64,000 nt of DNA, from NCBI GenBank assembly GCA_019694165.1, contig JAIBCL010000001.1, positions 310,001 through 374,000 on the forward strand, read 5' to 3'. Shown piece after piece: positions 43,928-52,658 of the stretch. A program made the translations under genes and the position numbers. How positions within the stretch are numbered: the first letter of the stretch is position 1; each line of letters opens with the position of its first letter. The notes beneath the pieces are model-generated. The model searched no databases. It saw only the letters and a program-made list of their open reading frames with translations, and was not told the origin of the DNA. Source of the DNA: Verrucomicrobiaceae bacterium. GTDB lineage: Bacteria; Verrucomicrobiota; Verrucomicrobiia; Verrucomicrobiales; Verrucomicrobiaceae.

Positions 43928-44790
43928 TTACTGCATCTCCAACACGATGCGGAAACCGTAGTTTGGATCGGTGCCGTGCCCTGGAATGCGAGGGATCATC
44001 AAACTTCGCCAGGCCGAAGTCGGCCACCTTCACCTGGCCCTCCATGTTGATGAGCGCGTTGCTCGGCTTGATGTCGCGATGGATGACGCCGTGCGTGTGC
44101 GCGTAGTGCAGCGCATCGCAAACGTGCGCGGTGATCGCCAGCGCATGCTCCGGCGGCAGACGGCCCTGGCTCCGGATCGTCTGATGCACATCGGTGCCAT
44201 CGACGAAACCCATGACAAAGTAGTCGAGCGATGGGCCAGAAGGCAGTGCAGCTGATGCCAGGGCGGCTGATGGTAGGGCGGCTGGTCCTCCAGCCGCCGC
44301 GGAAGGCCGGGAGCCGTCCGCTGGGTCTCGTGTTGGATCGGAGGCTGAGAGCGTTCGGGCGGCAGATGCCAGGGCGGCTGGTCCTCCAGCCGCCGCGGAA
44401 GGCCGGGAGCCGTCCGCTGGGTCTCGTGTTGGATCGGAGGCTGAGAGCGTTCGGGCGGCTGATGGTAGGGCGGCTGGTCCTCCAGCCGCCGCGGAAGCCC
44501 GGGAGCCGTCCGCTGGGCCTCGTGTTGGATCGGAGGCTGAGAGCGTTCGGGCGGCAGATGCCAGGGCGGCTGGTCCTCCAGCCGCCGCGGAAGCCCGGGA
44601 GCCGTCCGCTGGGTCTCGTGTTGGATCGGAGGCTGAGAGCGTTCGGGCGGCGCTTGCGGGAGCAAGCGCCCTACCTTCCAGGCGGCACCCACTTGAAGCC
44701 GCCGCCCTGCGTGCGCTGATAACCCGTCGGCGTCGGGCCGGGGTTCAGCGGCTGCGGATCGGGTGCAGGCACATCGGGATCATCGGGCAT
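43928..44790 (-). pseudogene. decayed Ser/Thr protein kinase-FGE (SUMF1-like) fusion gene
   Basis: Three colinear fragments in different frames remain. The start (44790-44671) encodes 39 residues 'MPDDPDVPAPDPQPL...[11 protein letters not shown]' then a stop; such Pro-rich leaders precede the kinase domain in verrucomicrobial kinases (from memory). Next come the 96-bp repeats where the kinase N-lobe should be. Then 44250-43995 encodes the kinase C-lobe core: '[14 protein letters not shown]', '[15 protein letters not shown]' (HRDxKPxN) and '[14 protein letters not shown]' (DFG). Finally 43975-43928 encodes '[15 protein letters not shown]' and a stop, like the end of a formylglycine-generating-enzyme domain. 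Most of both domains is missing, and the frames no longer connect. Confidence 0.7.
44261..44651. repeat. four tandem copies of a 96-bp repeat
   Basis: The phrase gctggtcctccagccgccgc starts at 44281, 44377, 44473 and 44569, an exact period of 96 nt (32 codons, so both strands stay open). Each unit contains a 9-bp hairpin GGCGGCTGG-TCCT-CCAGCCGCC. Copies alternate between 'ctgatggta' and 'cagatgcca' before the hairpin, and copies 1-2 differ from 3-4 by aaggccggg/aagcccggg. A further palindrome, GGCGCTTGC-GGGA-GCAAGCGCC (44649-44670), abuts the right end. The array sits inside the decayed kinase gene. Confidence 0.92.
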
Positions 44791-44885
44791 CGGGAGCAAG
44801 GGTCGGGGAATTTGGAGGGAGACGCGATGTTTTATCAACAAGGCGCGAGCCGTGGCAAGGGAAAGTGCGCCCTGTGGAGGAAGCT

Positions 44886-44908
44886 CTGTCGCGTGACAAA
44901 CGCGACAG
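44886..44908. promoter_or_regulatory. perfect inverted repeat upstream of the secretin gene
   Basis: CTGTCGCG (44886-44893) and CGCGACAG (44901-44908) are perfect 8-nt arms around 7 nt, followed by AAAAAT. It lies about 86 nt upstream of the secretin start and could be an operator, or a rho-independent terminator for minus-strand or + strand transcription entering from the left. The A-run on the + strand is on the wrong side for a + strand terminator, so an operator is more likely. Confidence 0.4.
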
Positions 44909-44994
44909 AAAAATCACGGGTGAGGTGAGAATTAGCTTGGGCGGCAGCGGGTTTTGAGTCAGAATCGGCCTCCCAATCGCCAATAAATCACCGG

Positions 44995-47499
44995 ATGAGT
45001 CGAGCACAGGCCCCACTTCTTCACGCAAGCTGCGGACGCGGTCGGTGGTTTCATGTTCTTCGGTCGGGAGTGTTGCTCGCCGCGACGGCCCTTTCATTCG
45101 TTCACACGGAAGCAGCCGGTGACAAAACGGTGAGTGGCATCGCTCAAAACGAGGTGCGCCGACGCGAAGCGCTGGTCAGGGAATCCGATTCACGACTGGT
45201 CGAGGCCGACGGTCTGTTCCGCGCCGGCAAGCTGCAGGAGGCCGTGGATGCTTACTCGCAGATTTACCAGTCGCTGCCGAAGGCGGCCATGGCGGCCCTC
45301 GCCCGTGACCGCGCGCGTGCCGGTCTGGCCGCCGCGAGCTGCATGCGCGCGCATGAGCTGATGACCGAGGCGCGCTACGCCGAGGCGATGGCGATGCTCG
45401 ACCATGTGCTCTCGCCAGAGGTCGATCCCGACAACCGCGAGGCGAAAAAGCTCAAGGAACAGTTCGCCGACCCGGACCGCTTCCCGCGCGCGCTCACGCC
45501 CGGGCACATCGCGAACGTGAAGGAGGTCGAGCGCCTGCTCGAGCTGGCCAACTCCGCCCTCGAGATCGGCGACTACGACAAGGCGAACGCCACCTGGCAG
45601 AGCGTGCTGCGCATCGACCCCTACAACAAATCGGCCCGCCGTGGCATGGAGCGCGCCGAGCGGCTCCGCAGCGCCTACTTCGACTCCGCCCGCGACCACA
45701 CCCGCGCGGAAATGATCTCCAAGGTGGACAGCCTCTGGGAGCAGCCCGCGCCGCCCACCGCCGCGGACATGAGCGCGCTCTTTGCCTCGGGTGGCGGTGC
45801 CGGCAGCACGCGCGGCGGGCGCGACGCCATCCAGGAAAAGCTCAATTCCATGATCGTGCCAAAGGTGGACTTCAATGGCGCGACATTCGACGAAGTCATC
45901 GAGTACCTCCGCGTCCGCAGTCGTGACCTCGATCCGAAGGGCCGCGGCGTGGACTTCGTGGTGAACGTGCCGCCCGACGCCGCATCGCGCCTGATCACTC
46001 TTTACCTCGAGCATGTCCCGATGGCAGAGGTGCTCCGGTATGTGACAGAAAAGGCCGGCGCATCTTTCCGCATCGAGGAGCGCGCCGTCACGATCATCTC
46101 TCTGTCCGAGAATTCCACCCAGCTCATCCCGAAGACCTACCGTGTGCCGCCAAACTTCATCCAGACCTCCTTGGTAGGCGACCAACCCGCGCCCCCTGCG
46201 GGCGGTGCCGCGCCGGACCCCTTCGCCGCCGCGAAGAAGCCCGACGCCGGCATGGCCTCCGGCCTCGGCGTGCGGCGCATGAATGCCAAGGACTTCCTCG
46301 CCTCGCGCGGCGTCACGTTTGGCGAGGGCGCCACCGCCTCGTACATCGCAGCCACCAACACGCTCTTCGTGCGCAACACGCCGGAGAATCTCGCCATCGT
46401 GGACACGCTCGTGGATCAGGCTTCCGAGAGCGCACCGAAGCAGGTGCTCGTCTCCGTGAAACTCATGGAAGTGAACCAGAAGAACTTCGACGAATTCCGT
46501 CATGATCTGGGCCTCGGCGCGGCCAACGTCCCCGGATCGGATCGCGTGTTTATGACTGGCGGACAGCAGGGCGATGCTGCAATCACCCTTCCGAATCTCG
46601 TCTCCACCACATCCGGTCTGCGCACCTCGGGCAACATCCTCGGCAAGGCGAGCATTGATTCCCTCCTCACCAACGGCCAGAATGTCCCATCGGCCGATTC
46701 AGCCTCGCCCACCGCGTTCCAGTTGCTCGGCGCGTTCACAGATCCGCAGTTCCAGTCGCGCATCGCGGCCATCAGTCAGAAAAAAGGAACCGACCTCATC
46801 TCCGTGCCTTCCGTCATCACCAAGAGCGGCGTGCAGACCCAGATCGAAATGGTGCGCGAGTTCCCGTATCCCACGGAGTTTGATCCGCCGCAGATTCCGC
46901 AGAACGTGGACTACACCGGGAACGTATTCGCTGTGAGCTTCACCGGCAAGGTGACGCAGCCGGCTTCAGGTACGGCCCCGGTCACGCCCACCACGCCCAC
47001 CGCCTTCGAGACTCGCAAGGTCGGCTCGCTGTTGGAGGTAGAAGCCGTCATCAGTGAAGATGGACGTCAGGTGGAGCTGACACTCTCCCCCTCCACCACC
47101 GAGTTCGAAGGATTCATCGACTACGGCTCGGACATTACGAACACCAACTACTCGTCCGCCTTCGACCCGGTTGCCTTCGAGTTCGTCAACAGCGCTTCGA
47201 ACTACGTGCAGGACAATCCAATCCTCCAGCCCGTCTTCCGCTCGAACAAGCTCAAGACCGCCGTGCTGGTCTGGGACGGTTCCACCGTCGTGCTCGGCGG
47301 CGTGATCTCCGAGAAGAAAGAGGAGATCAATGACAAGGTGCCCATCCTCGGTGACATCCCCATCCTCGGAAAACTCTGGCAGACCAAGGTCAAGCAGGTG
47401 CAAAAGAAGAATGTGCTCTTCTTCGTCACCGTGAAGGTCATCGACGCCGCAGGCCAGCCCATCCATCCGCAGGTGGCCTCAACGGCCGGGGCACGCTGA
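44995..47499 (+). CDS. secretin (type II/III secretion or PilQ-like) with N-terminal TPR region
   Basis: 834 residues. After a signal-type segment (about 22-42) comes a TPR-rich region (about 50-245: 'ADGLFRAGKLQEAVDAYSQIYQ', 'NSALEIGDYDKANATWQSVL'). Then follow secretin N-type domains (about 280-480, 'FDEVIEYLRVRSRDLD', 'TLFVRNTPENLAIVDTLVDQ') and the secretin domain (about 485-815), ending in the signature 'KVPILGDIPILGKLWQTK'. Secretins form outer-membrane channels. The TPR-plus-secretin layout is that of verrucomicrobial PilQ-like proteins (for example in the Akkermansia pilus-like cluster). No other pilus or type II gene is adjacent. It lies 1.6 kb beyond the ATPase of the WXG locus and 26 nt before the dehydrogenase. 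Confidence 0.85.
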   Translation: MSRAQAPLLHASCGRGRWFHVLRSGVLLAATALSFVHTEAAGDKTVSGIAQNEVRRREALVRESDSRLVEADGLFRAGKLQEAVDAYSQIYQSLPKAAMAALARDRARAGLAAASCMRAHELMTEARYAEAMAMLDHVLSPEVDPDNREAKKLKEQFADPDRFPRALTPGHIANVKEVERLLELANSALEIGDYDKANATWQSVLRIDPYNKSARRGMERAERLRSAYFDSARDHTRAEMISKVDSLWEQPAPPTAADMSALFASGGGAGSTRGGRDAIQEKLNSMIVPKVDFNGATFDEVIEYLRVRSRDLDPKGRGVDFVVNVPPDAASRLITLYLEHVPMAEVLRYVTEKAGASFRIEERAVTIISLSENSTQLIPKTYRVPPNFIQTSLVGDQPAPPAGGAAPDPFAAAKKPDAGMASGLGVRRMNAKDFLASRGVTFGEGATASYIAATNTLFVRNTPENLAIVDTLVDQASESAPKQVLVSVKLMEVNQKNFDEFRHDLGLGAANVPGSDRVFMTGGQQGDAAITLPNLVSTTSGLRTSGNILGKASIDSLLTNGQNVPSADSASPTAFQLLGAFTDPQFQSRIAAISQKKGTDLISVPSVITKSGVQTQIEMVREFPYPTEFDPPQIPQNVDYTGNVFAVSFTGKVTQPASGTAPVTPTTPTAFETRKVGSLLEVEAVISEDGRQVELTLSPSTTEFEGFIDYGSDITNTNYSSAFDPVAFEFVNSASNYVQDNPILQPVFRSNKLKTAVLVWDGSTVVLGGVISEKKEEINDKVPILGDIPILGKLWQTKVKQVQKKNVLFFVTVKVIDAAGQPIHPQVASTAGAR

Positions 47500-47525
47500 T
47501 CGAAAGCGAAACCGCACTGCGGCAC

Positions 47526-50500
47526 ATGCGCCGGCTGCTCGTATCATTCATCGCGCTCGGCCTCACCCACGCCGCCGAGGACAAGGCGCGCCTCGTCCGC
47601 ACATCAGACGCGCTCGCGCCCGGGCAGGAGCAGGCAAAGCTCCACGTCCCTCCCGGCTTCACCATCCAGCTCTTCGCCAGCGAGCCGATGATCAACAAGC
47701 CCATCAACATGGCCTTCGATGCGCGCGGTCGTTTGTGGGTGTCATCGACGGTCGAGTATCCGTATGCGGCTGCGAAAGAGCGCTGGGCCGATGCTCGAGG
47801 CTCGCGCGTCAAAGACAGCCGCGATGCCATCAAGATCCTCGAAGACACCGACGGTGACGGCAAGGCCGACAAAGTCACTGACTTCGCCGACGGCCTGAAC
47901 ATACCCACCGGCGTCCTCCCGTGGCACAAGCACGAGGACAAAGACGGCTGCATCGCCTGGAGCATCCCAAACATCTGGTACTTCGCCGACACCGACGGCG
48001 ACGGAAAATGCGACAAGCGCGAGGTGCTCTTCGGCCCCCTCGGCTATCAGAAGGACACGCACGGAATGTGCAGCAGCTTCCGCCTCGGCCTCGACGGCTG
48101 GGTTTACGCCACGCACGGCTTCAACAACACGAGCCATTTCAAAGTAAGAACCACGGAACGAACGGAAAACACGGAGAAGAAAAAACCAGATTCCGTGTCT
48201 TCCGTGCATTCCGTGGTTCCTCAATCGCAGTCTCTTGATCTCCATAGCGGCAACATCTTCCGCTTCCGCCCCGACGGCTCGCACGTCGAGCTTTGGTCCG
48301 CCGGTCAGGTCAATCCCTTCGGCCTCTGCTGGGACAAGTACGGCAATCTCTACAGCGCCGACTGCCACAGCAATCCCATCACCCAGGTGCTGCGCGGCGC
48401 GTGCTATCCCAGCTTTGGCAAACCACACGACGGCCTCGGCTTCGGCCCCGTCATGTGTGAGCACAGCCACGGCAGCACCGGCCTCTGTGGCATCATCTAC
48501 ATCGACGGCGGCATCTGGGGACCCGAGTGGGACGACCACATGTTCCTCGGCAATTGCGTCACCTCGAAGGTGAATCACGACAAGATCACCTTCACCGGCA
48601 GCACGCCGAAAGCGAACGAGCAACCCGACTTCATCACCAGCGACGACCTCTGGTTCCGCCCCGTCGATCTCCAGCTCGGCCCCGACAACGCCGTCTACAT
48701 CGCCGATTTCTACAACAAGATCATCGGCCACTACGAAGTGCCGCTGGATCATCCGGGCCGCGACAAGGAACGCGGGAGGATTTGGCGGGTGGTGAAAAAT
48801 GGTCGAGCCAAAGCGTCTCCGAAAATCATGATCGCCGAAGGCGGCAAGCCGCTCGGCTTGGCTGACGACCCTAACCCCACTCTTCGACACCTCGCTCATC
48901 AGGAAGTGATGCTTCAGAATACACCGCGCTTGATGATGATCGATGGGCAATCGGACCCCGTAGAAAGCCAGCTCGATTACTTGTGGGCAGCGCTCGCCAA
49001 CAAGCGTGAGCAGAAGCGTCCGCCCTTTGGAGTGCCTCAGTGGCCCGAGTCGTGGTTGTTCAAAGAAGAACAAAGGCATCAAGTCCGCGCGCTCTACTTC
49101 AGACAGGCTGTTGAGTTTGGATTTGATGACCGCGTTCGTAAATCCGCTGTCGTTCCCGCACTTGCCGATGCTTCGCCACAGATTCGCCGATGGAGCGCAC
49201 TGGCACTCCAGTCATTTCCGCAGCTTGGCTCCTTGCCGCCGCTTCTGCTCTCCTTCAAAGCAACCCGACCGTACGCAGATCCATCACTTCATCACAGCCT
49301 GAAGCTGGCGATCCGCGAACACCTCAAGCTCCCAGGCTCATTCGCCTCGCTCAGCAACGACGACAAACTCTTCATCATCGACATCGCCAAGGCCGTTCCG
49401 ACACAGGAAGCCGCAGCTTTTCTCTTCGACGAATGGAAATCCGGCCGCCTGACCGACAAGTTCACCAGCCTGCTCGGCACCATCGCACGCAACGGCTCCC
49501 CCGGCTTGATCGAGCAAGCGCTCGCCGAAGCCCGCAAACTCAAACTCGGTGAAGCCGTCGCCGCCATCGCCGCGATGCATGACAGCCTTCTCGAGCGCGG
49601 AATCCCGCCGCCGCCCGCATTTCTCGTCTGGGCCGCCGATCTCGCCGAGTCATCACTCGCCTCATTCTCCACCCGGCAGTCCCAGTGGTCCCACCAGCCC
49701 CATCCCTCCCATCCCGCCGACGAAAGTCCCTGGTGCCTGCAGGAGCGCAAATGCTCAGACGGCGTCGCCGCCCAGGTCATCAGCAGCCTCGACAAAGACA
49801 AGAAGGGTCCCGAGAAGCTCACCGGCATCCTGCGCAGCAAACCATTCGCCGCTCCTGCAAAACTGTCGTTCTGGCTCTGCGGCCATCAAGGACTCCCAAA
49901 GACCGAAGCCAATCACAAAAACCGCGTCCGCCTCATCTCAGCCGAAGCCACAAGTCCCTCAAGCCCTTCCCGTCCCTTCAGCCCCTCCCCGCCCCTCCGC
50001 GAAGCCTTTCCTCCACGCACCGACATCTGCCAGCGCATCGAGTGGGATCTCACCGATCTCCGCAGCCAGCAGGTGCGCCTCGAAGTCGTCGATGGCGATG
50101 ACGGCCCGTCATACGCCTGGCTCGGCTTCACGCGTATCGATCCCGCAGTCGTGAGCATTGAGAGCTTCACCTCCGACGACGAGAAGCAAAAGCAACTCCG
50201 CACACTCGCCGCAGTTCTGAAAACCACCGCACCCATCGGCCTCCGAGACAAGCTCGCGCCCTATCTCCCGAAAACCGCGGCAGCGCCCGCTCCATCCAAG
50301 CCCCGCCCCGAACTCGATGCGCTCATCGCAACACGCAGCGCCGCATTCACGAAAGCAAAGCCCGACATCACCAAAGGCGGACTCGTCTTCAAAACCAACT
50401 GCGCCGTCTGCCACACCATCAAAGGCCAGGGCGGCATCATCGGCCCGCAGCTCGACGGCATTGGCAACCGCGGCGCGGATCGCATCATCGAAGACGTGCT

Positions 50501-50762
50501 CGACCCAAACCGCAACGTGGACGCCCATTTCCACCTCCATCAGCTCAAGCTCCGCGATGGCTCGACCGCCACCGGCTTCATTCGCGGCGAAGTCGGCCAA
50601 GTCACCATCCTCGTCGATGCCGCAAACAACGAGCAACGCATCTCCAAAGGCGACATCACCGAGGACACCGACCTGCCGCAGTCCCTCATGCCGCCGACGT
50701 TTGGGCAGACCATCTCCGAGCAGGATTTCGCCAACCTGGTCGGCTGGCTGCTCGGGCAGTAG
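47526..50762 (+). CDS. PVC-type CxxCH membrane-bound dehydrogenase with in-frame repeat insertions
   Basis: 1078 residues with a short signal peptide (MRRLLVSFIALGLTHAAE). The N-terminal domain (about 35-430) is the PVC dehydrogenase beta-propeller ('LHVPPGFTIQLFASEP', 'FDARGRLWVSSTVEYPY', 'DTDGDGKADKVTDFADGL'). A HEAT-like middle follows (about 440-720), then a C-terminal cytochrome c domain with 'KTNCAVCHTIKGQGG' (CxxCH) and 'HLHQLKLRDGSTATGFI'. Likely an extracytoplasmic sugar dehydrogenase; substrate unknown. Three repeat-derived stretches interrupt family-conserved parts in frame: residues about 208-232 (inverted repeat), 718-730 and 809-825 (C-rich tandem repeats). Confidence 0.88.
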   Translation: MRRLLVSFIALGLTHAAEDKARLVRTSDALAPGQEQAKLHVPPGFTIQLFASEPMINKPINMAFDARGRLWVSSTVEYPYAAAKERWADARGSRVKDSRDAIKILEDTDGDGKADKVTDFADGLNIPTGVLPWHKHEDKDGCIAWSIPNIWYFADTDGDGKCDKREVLFGPLGYQKDTHGMCSSFRLGLDGWVYATHGFNNTSHFKVRTTERTENTEKKKPDSVSSVHSVVPQSQSLDLHSGNIFRFRPDGSHVELWSAGQVNPFGLCWDKYGNLYSADCHSNPITQVLRGACYPSFGKPHDGLGFGPVMCEHSHGSTGLCGIIYIDGGIWGPEWDDHMFLGNCVTSKVNHDKITFTGSTPKANEQPDFITSDDLWFRPVDLQLGPDNAVYIADFYNKIIGHYEVPLDHPGRDKERGRIWRVVKNGRAKASPKIMIAEGGKPLGLADDPNPTLRHLAHQEVMLQNTPRLMMIDGQSDPVESQLDYLWAALANKREQKRPPFGVPQWPESWLFKEEQRHQVRALYFRQAVEFGFDDRVRKSAVVPALADASPQIRRWSALALQSFPQLGSLPPLLLSFKATRPYADPSLHHSLKLAIREHLKLPGSFASLSNDDKLFIIDIAKAVPTQEAAAFLFDEWKSGRLTDKFTSLLGTIARNGSPGLIEQALAEARKLKLGEAVAAIAAMHDSLLERGIPPPPAFLVWAADLAESSLASFSTRQSQWSHQPHPSHPADESPWCLQERKCSDGVAAQVISSLDKDKKGPEKLTGILRSKPFAAPAKLSFWLCGHQGLPKTEANHKNRVRLISAEATSPSSPSRPFSPSPPLREAFPPRTDICQRIEWDLTDLRSQQVRLEVVDGDDGPSYAWLGFTRIDPAVVSIESFTSDDEKQKQLRTLAAVLKTTAPIGLRDKLAPYLPKTAAAPAPSKPRPELDALIATRSAAFTKAKPDITKGGLVFKTNCAVCHTIKGQGGIIGPQLDGIGNRGADRIIEDVLDPNRNVDAHFHLHQLKLRDGSTATGFIRGEVGQVTILVDAANNEQRISKGDITEDTDLPQSLMPPTFGQTISEQDFANLVGWLLGQ
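48147..48221. repeat. inverted repeat inserted in frame in the PVC dehydrogenase gene
   Basis: Left arm about 48147-48175 (containing accacggaacgaacgg) and right arm 48190-48221 (containing ttccgtgcattccgtggt) are near-perfect reverse complements of about 28 nt around a 14-nt centre. The insert encodes 'RTTERTENTEKKKPDSVSSV' in frame between 'FNNTSHFKV' and 'LDLHSGNIFRFRPDG', which read as continuous family sequence. Each arm is itself built of tandem 'acggaa' units. Confidence 0.85.
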
Positions 50763-50854
50763 CAGTCGCTCATGCTGATTCTGCCGGCACGTTGGCGGCA
50801 AAACGAACCTGCTCGCCCACAGAACGCGCAGGCGGCCACCCGTTGCAAAAGGGC

Positions 50855-52444
50855 TTACTGCGCCGCGGCCGCTTCCTTCCCGGCGTGACCGGCTTGGGCG
50901 AGCTTCCGCGCCGCGGAGACGATGTGACTGCAGGCCTCCATGCAGAGAAGCGGAAGCGCATTGGCATCGCTCGATGTCCGGCTCTTTCCGGCGGCGGGTC
51001 CCGCGAGCGGTTGGTCGGCGGAGAGCCCCCAGACGATGCGGCGCAGGCATCGCGTCTTCGTATCACAGTGTGTCGCGATCATCGTCATCGCCTGCTCGTC
51101 GGTGATCGTGTTTGTAAAGCGGTACATGCCCGTCTGTCGCGCGAGCACTTCGCGCAGCGGCACGCCGCACAGCCGGCCCTGCTCGTGAGCGCGGAGCATC
51201 CCGAGCGCCGCGGGATAGAAGTGATCGAGCGCGGCGCGCACCTCGTCGAGCGAGCGCAGTTCGAGCCGCCAGCCGCTCCTCAAAGTCGGCGCAGACTTCA
51301 GCGGGCGAAATTTTCCCTCCGCATCGTACTTCGCGATCTCCCGCGCAAACAGCGGCGAAGTCTCCGCGGCCGGCGTACTCGTCGCGGAAGCCTCGGCACC
51401 TCCTGGATCGTCTTTGTGTCGCAGTGTGAAAACGCCGCCGGCATCTCGCGTGATGCGCACCTCGCCGATGACATCGCGGCCCTCCGCCAGCCAGCGCTTC
51501 AGCGCAGCAGTGATCGAGAAATCGGTTGAAGTCCCTCCTGCGGCCGGCTCGGCTGTTCTCAAAGCGCTCTCGTCTTCGGATCCCGAATCAAGCGACTGCG
51601 AGATGGCCGGCGCCGAGACTCCAACCGACGCTCCGCCGAAGTGCTTGAGGTCGAATTCCTCCACCTGATCGAGGATCACATCGGCCAGATGCCGCTCCGT
51701 GCCGATGGCGCTGCTGTAAAAAAGGCGCCTGCCGTGGAGATGGTGCGGATTGTGACGGAAGACTTCGCGCTCGCTGGCTGCTGCGCCTGTCTGCGCCTCC
51801 ATGCCGAGCAGCACGGGAATGTCCTGATAGCTGTGCAAGCCGTCCGAAATGAAAAAGGGGACGACCACGACATTCGGAGCCATCGAGAGCTTGTGCCAAT
51901 CGGCCACGAACGGCGCTTCTTCCATGTAGGCGTCCAGCACCTCGGCAAAGCCGTGATTCCCTGCGCGAATGAGCCGCACCTGATCCTGAATCGCCTTCGC
52001 GGAGTTCTCATTCAGCCCGGTCCCATGACCGACGACGATGAGGCTCGTCTCCCCTCGCGGGATCCCCGGCGCGACTTCATCGGCGCGCTGCAGCAGCAGC
52101 CGCGTCATGTTTGGATGGATGCCGACCGGATCGCAGTAATGAATCACGCGTCCGTCACGCATCGTTGTCGGGCCGGAGAGACGCAGCTCGCGCGGCAGCA
52201 CCTGACGGCAGAAATATCCTTCGCTGATGAAGTTCGGCACAATGTAGATCTCGCGGCTCTCGATCATCTCGAAAACCTCCGTCATGCCTGGTTCCTCCTT
52301 CCAGAAAGCGCACGCAACCTCGGCAAAGATGTCGCGGCCACGGATGTCCTCTGCGTGCTGGTGCGTCGGATTGCTCGAATCCGGATTCAGCGTGGAGCCG
52401 TGGCCGACGACAAGCAGGGCGGAAAATGGTTTGGCGGAAAGCAT
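50855..52444 (-). CDS. CbiX-type chelatase fused to DR2241-like Fe-S domain
   Basis: 529 residues from the ATG at 52444, directly before the first CbiX domain; an in-frame extension to 52546 is possible. Two tandem class II chelatase-like domains carry 'LLVVGHGSTLNPDS' (about residue 12) and 'LIVVGHGTGLNENS' (about 135), with a further 'VVVPFFISDGLHSYQDIP'. A linker of about 100 residues is followed by a C-terminal region (about 390-520) with 'HCDTKTRCLRRIVWG' and 'LPLLCMEACSHIV', a four-cysteine set suited to a 4Fe-4S cluster, as in the Deinococcus DR2241 family. It probably inserts metal into sirohydrochlorin or a related tetrapyrrole. No cobalamin or sirohaem gene is nearby. Confidence 0.82.
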   Translation of the reverse strand: MLSAKPFSALLVVGHGSTLNPDSSNPTHQHAEDIRGRDIFAEVACAFWKEEPGMTEVFEMIESREIYIVPNFISEGYFCRQVLPRELRLSGPTTMRDGRVIHYCDPVGIHPNMTRLLLQRADEVAPGIPRGETSLIVVGHGTGLNENSAKAIQDQVRLIRAGNHGFAEVLDAYMEEAPFVADWHKLSMAPNVVVVPFFISDGLHSYQDIPVLLGMEAQTGAAASEREVFRHNPHHLHGRRLFYSSAIGTERHLADVILDQVEEFDLKHFGGASVGVSAPAISQSLDSGSEDESALRTAEPAAGGTSTDFSITAALKRWLAEGRDVIGEVRITRDAGGVFTLRHKDDPGGAEASATSTPAAETSPLFAREIAKYDAEGKFRPLKSAPTLRSGWRLELRSLDEVRAALDHFYPAALGMLRAHEQGRLCGVPLREVLARQTGMYRFTNTITDEQAMTMIATHCDTKTRCLRRIVWGLSADQPLAGPAAGKSRTSSDANALPLLCMEACSHIVSAARKLAQAGHAGKEAAAAQ

Positions 52445-52658
52445 CACCCCATTAACGAACCGCAAGGCGTGGCGGCAACTCGAAAGGTGCCGCGCGGGGA
52501 ATTTGCGACTGCGCTTCATGTTCAGCTTGTCGGCAAGCAGAACCACCTCACGCCTTTGTCCTGTACGATGCCGACCACTGTCTTGTTCGGCGAAGCAGCG
52601 AATGCGCCGTCGCGACGGAGCGCGGAGAGTGACAAAGCAATGAACGGAAGGGGCGAGT

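Noticed and set aside
44261-44651. CRISPR array
   Set aside because: Units are contiguous 96-bp copies without variable spacers, and no cas gene is present.
44231-44719. Plus-strand frame of 162 codons with four 32-residue repeats
   Set aside because: It is the translation of the 96-bp DNA array. The period is a multiple of three, so frames on both strands stay open; there is no start signal or domain.
45190-46503. Minus-strand open frame of 437 codons inside the secretin gene
   Set aside because: Antisense to TPR and secretin domains; no family resemblance.
52445-52546. N-terminal extension of the CbiX-type protein
   Set aside because: The chelatase domain begins right after the ATG at 52444; the extension is basic and not family-like, although it cannot be excluded.
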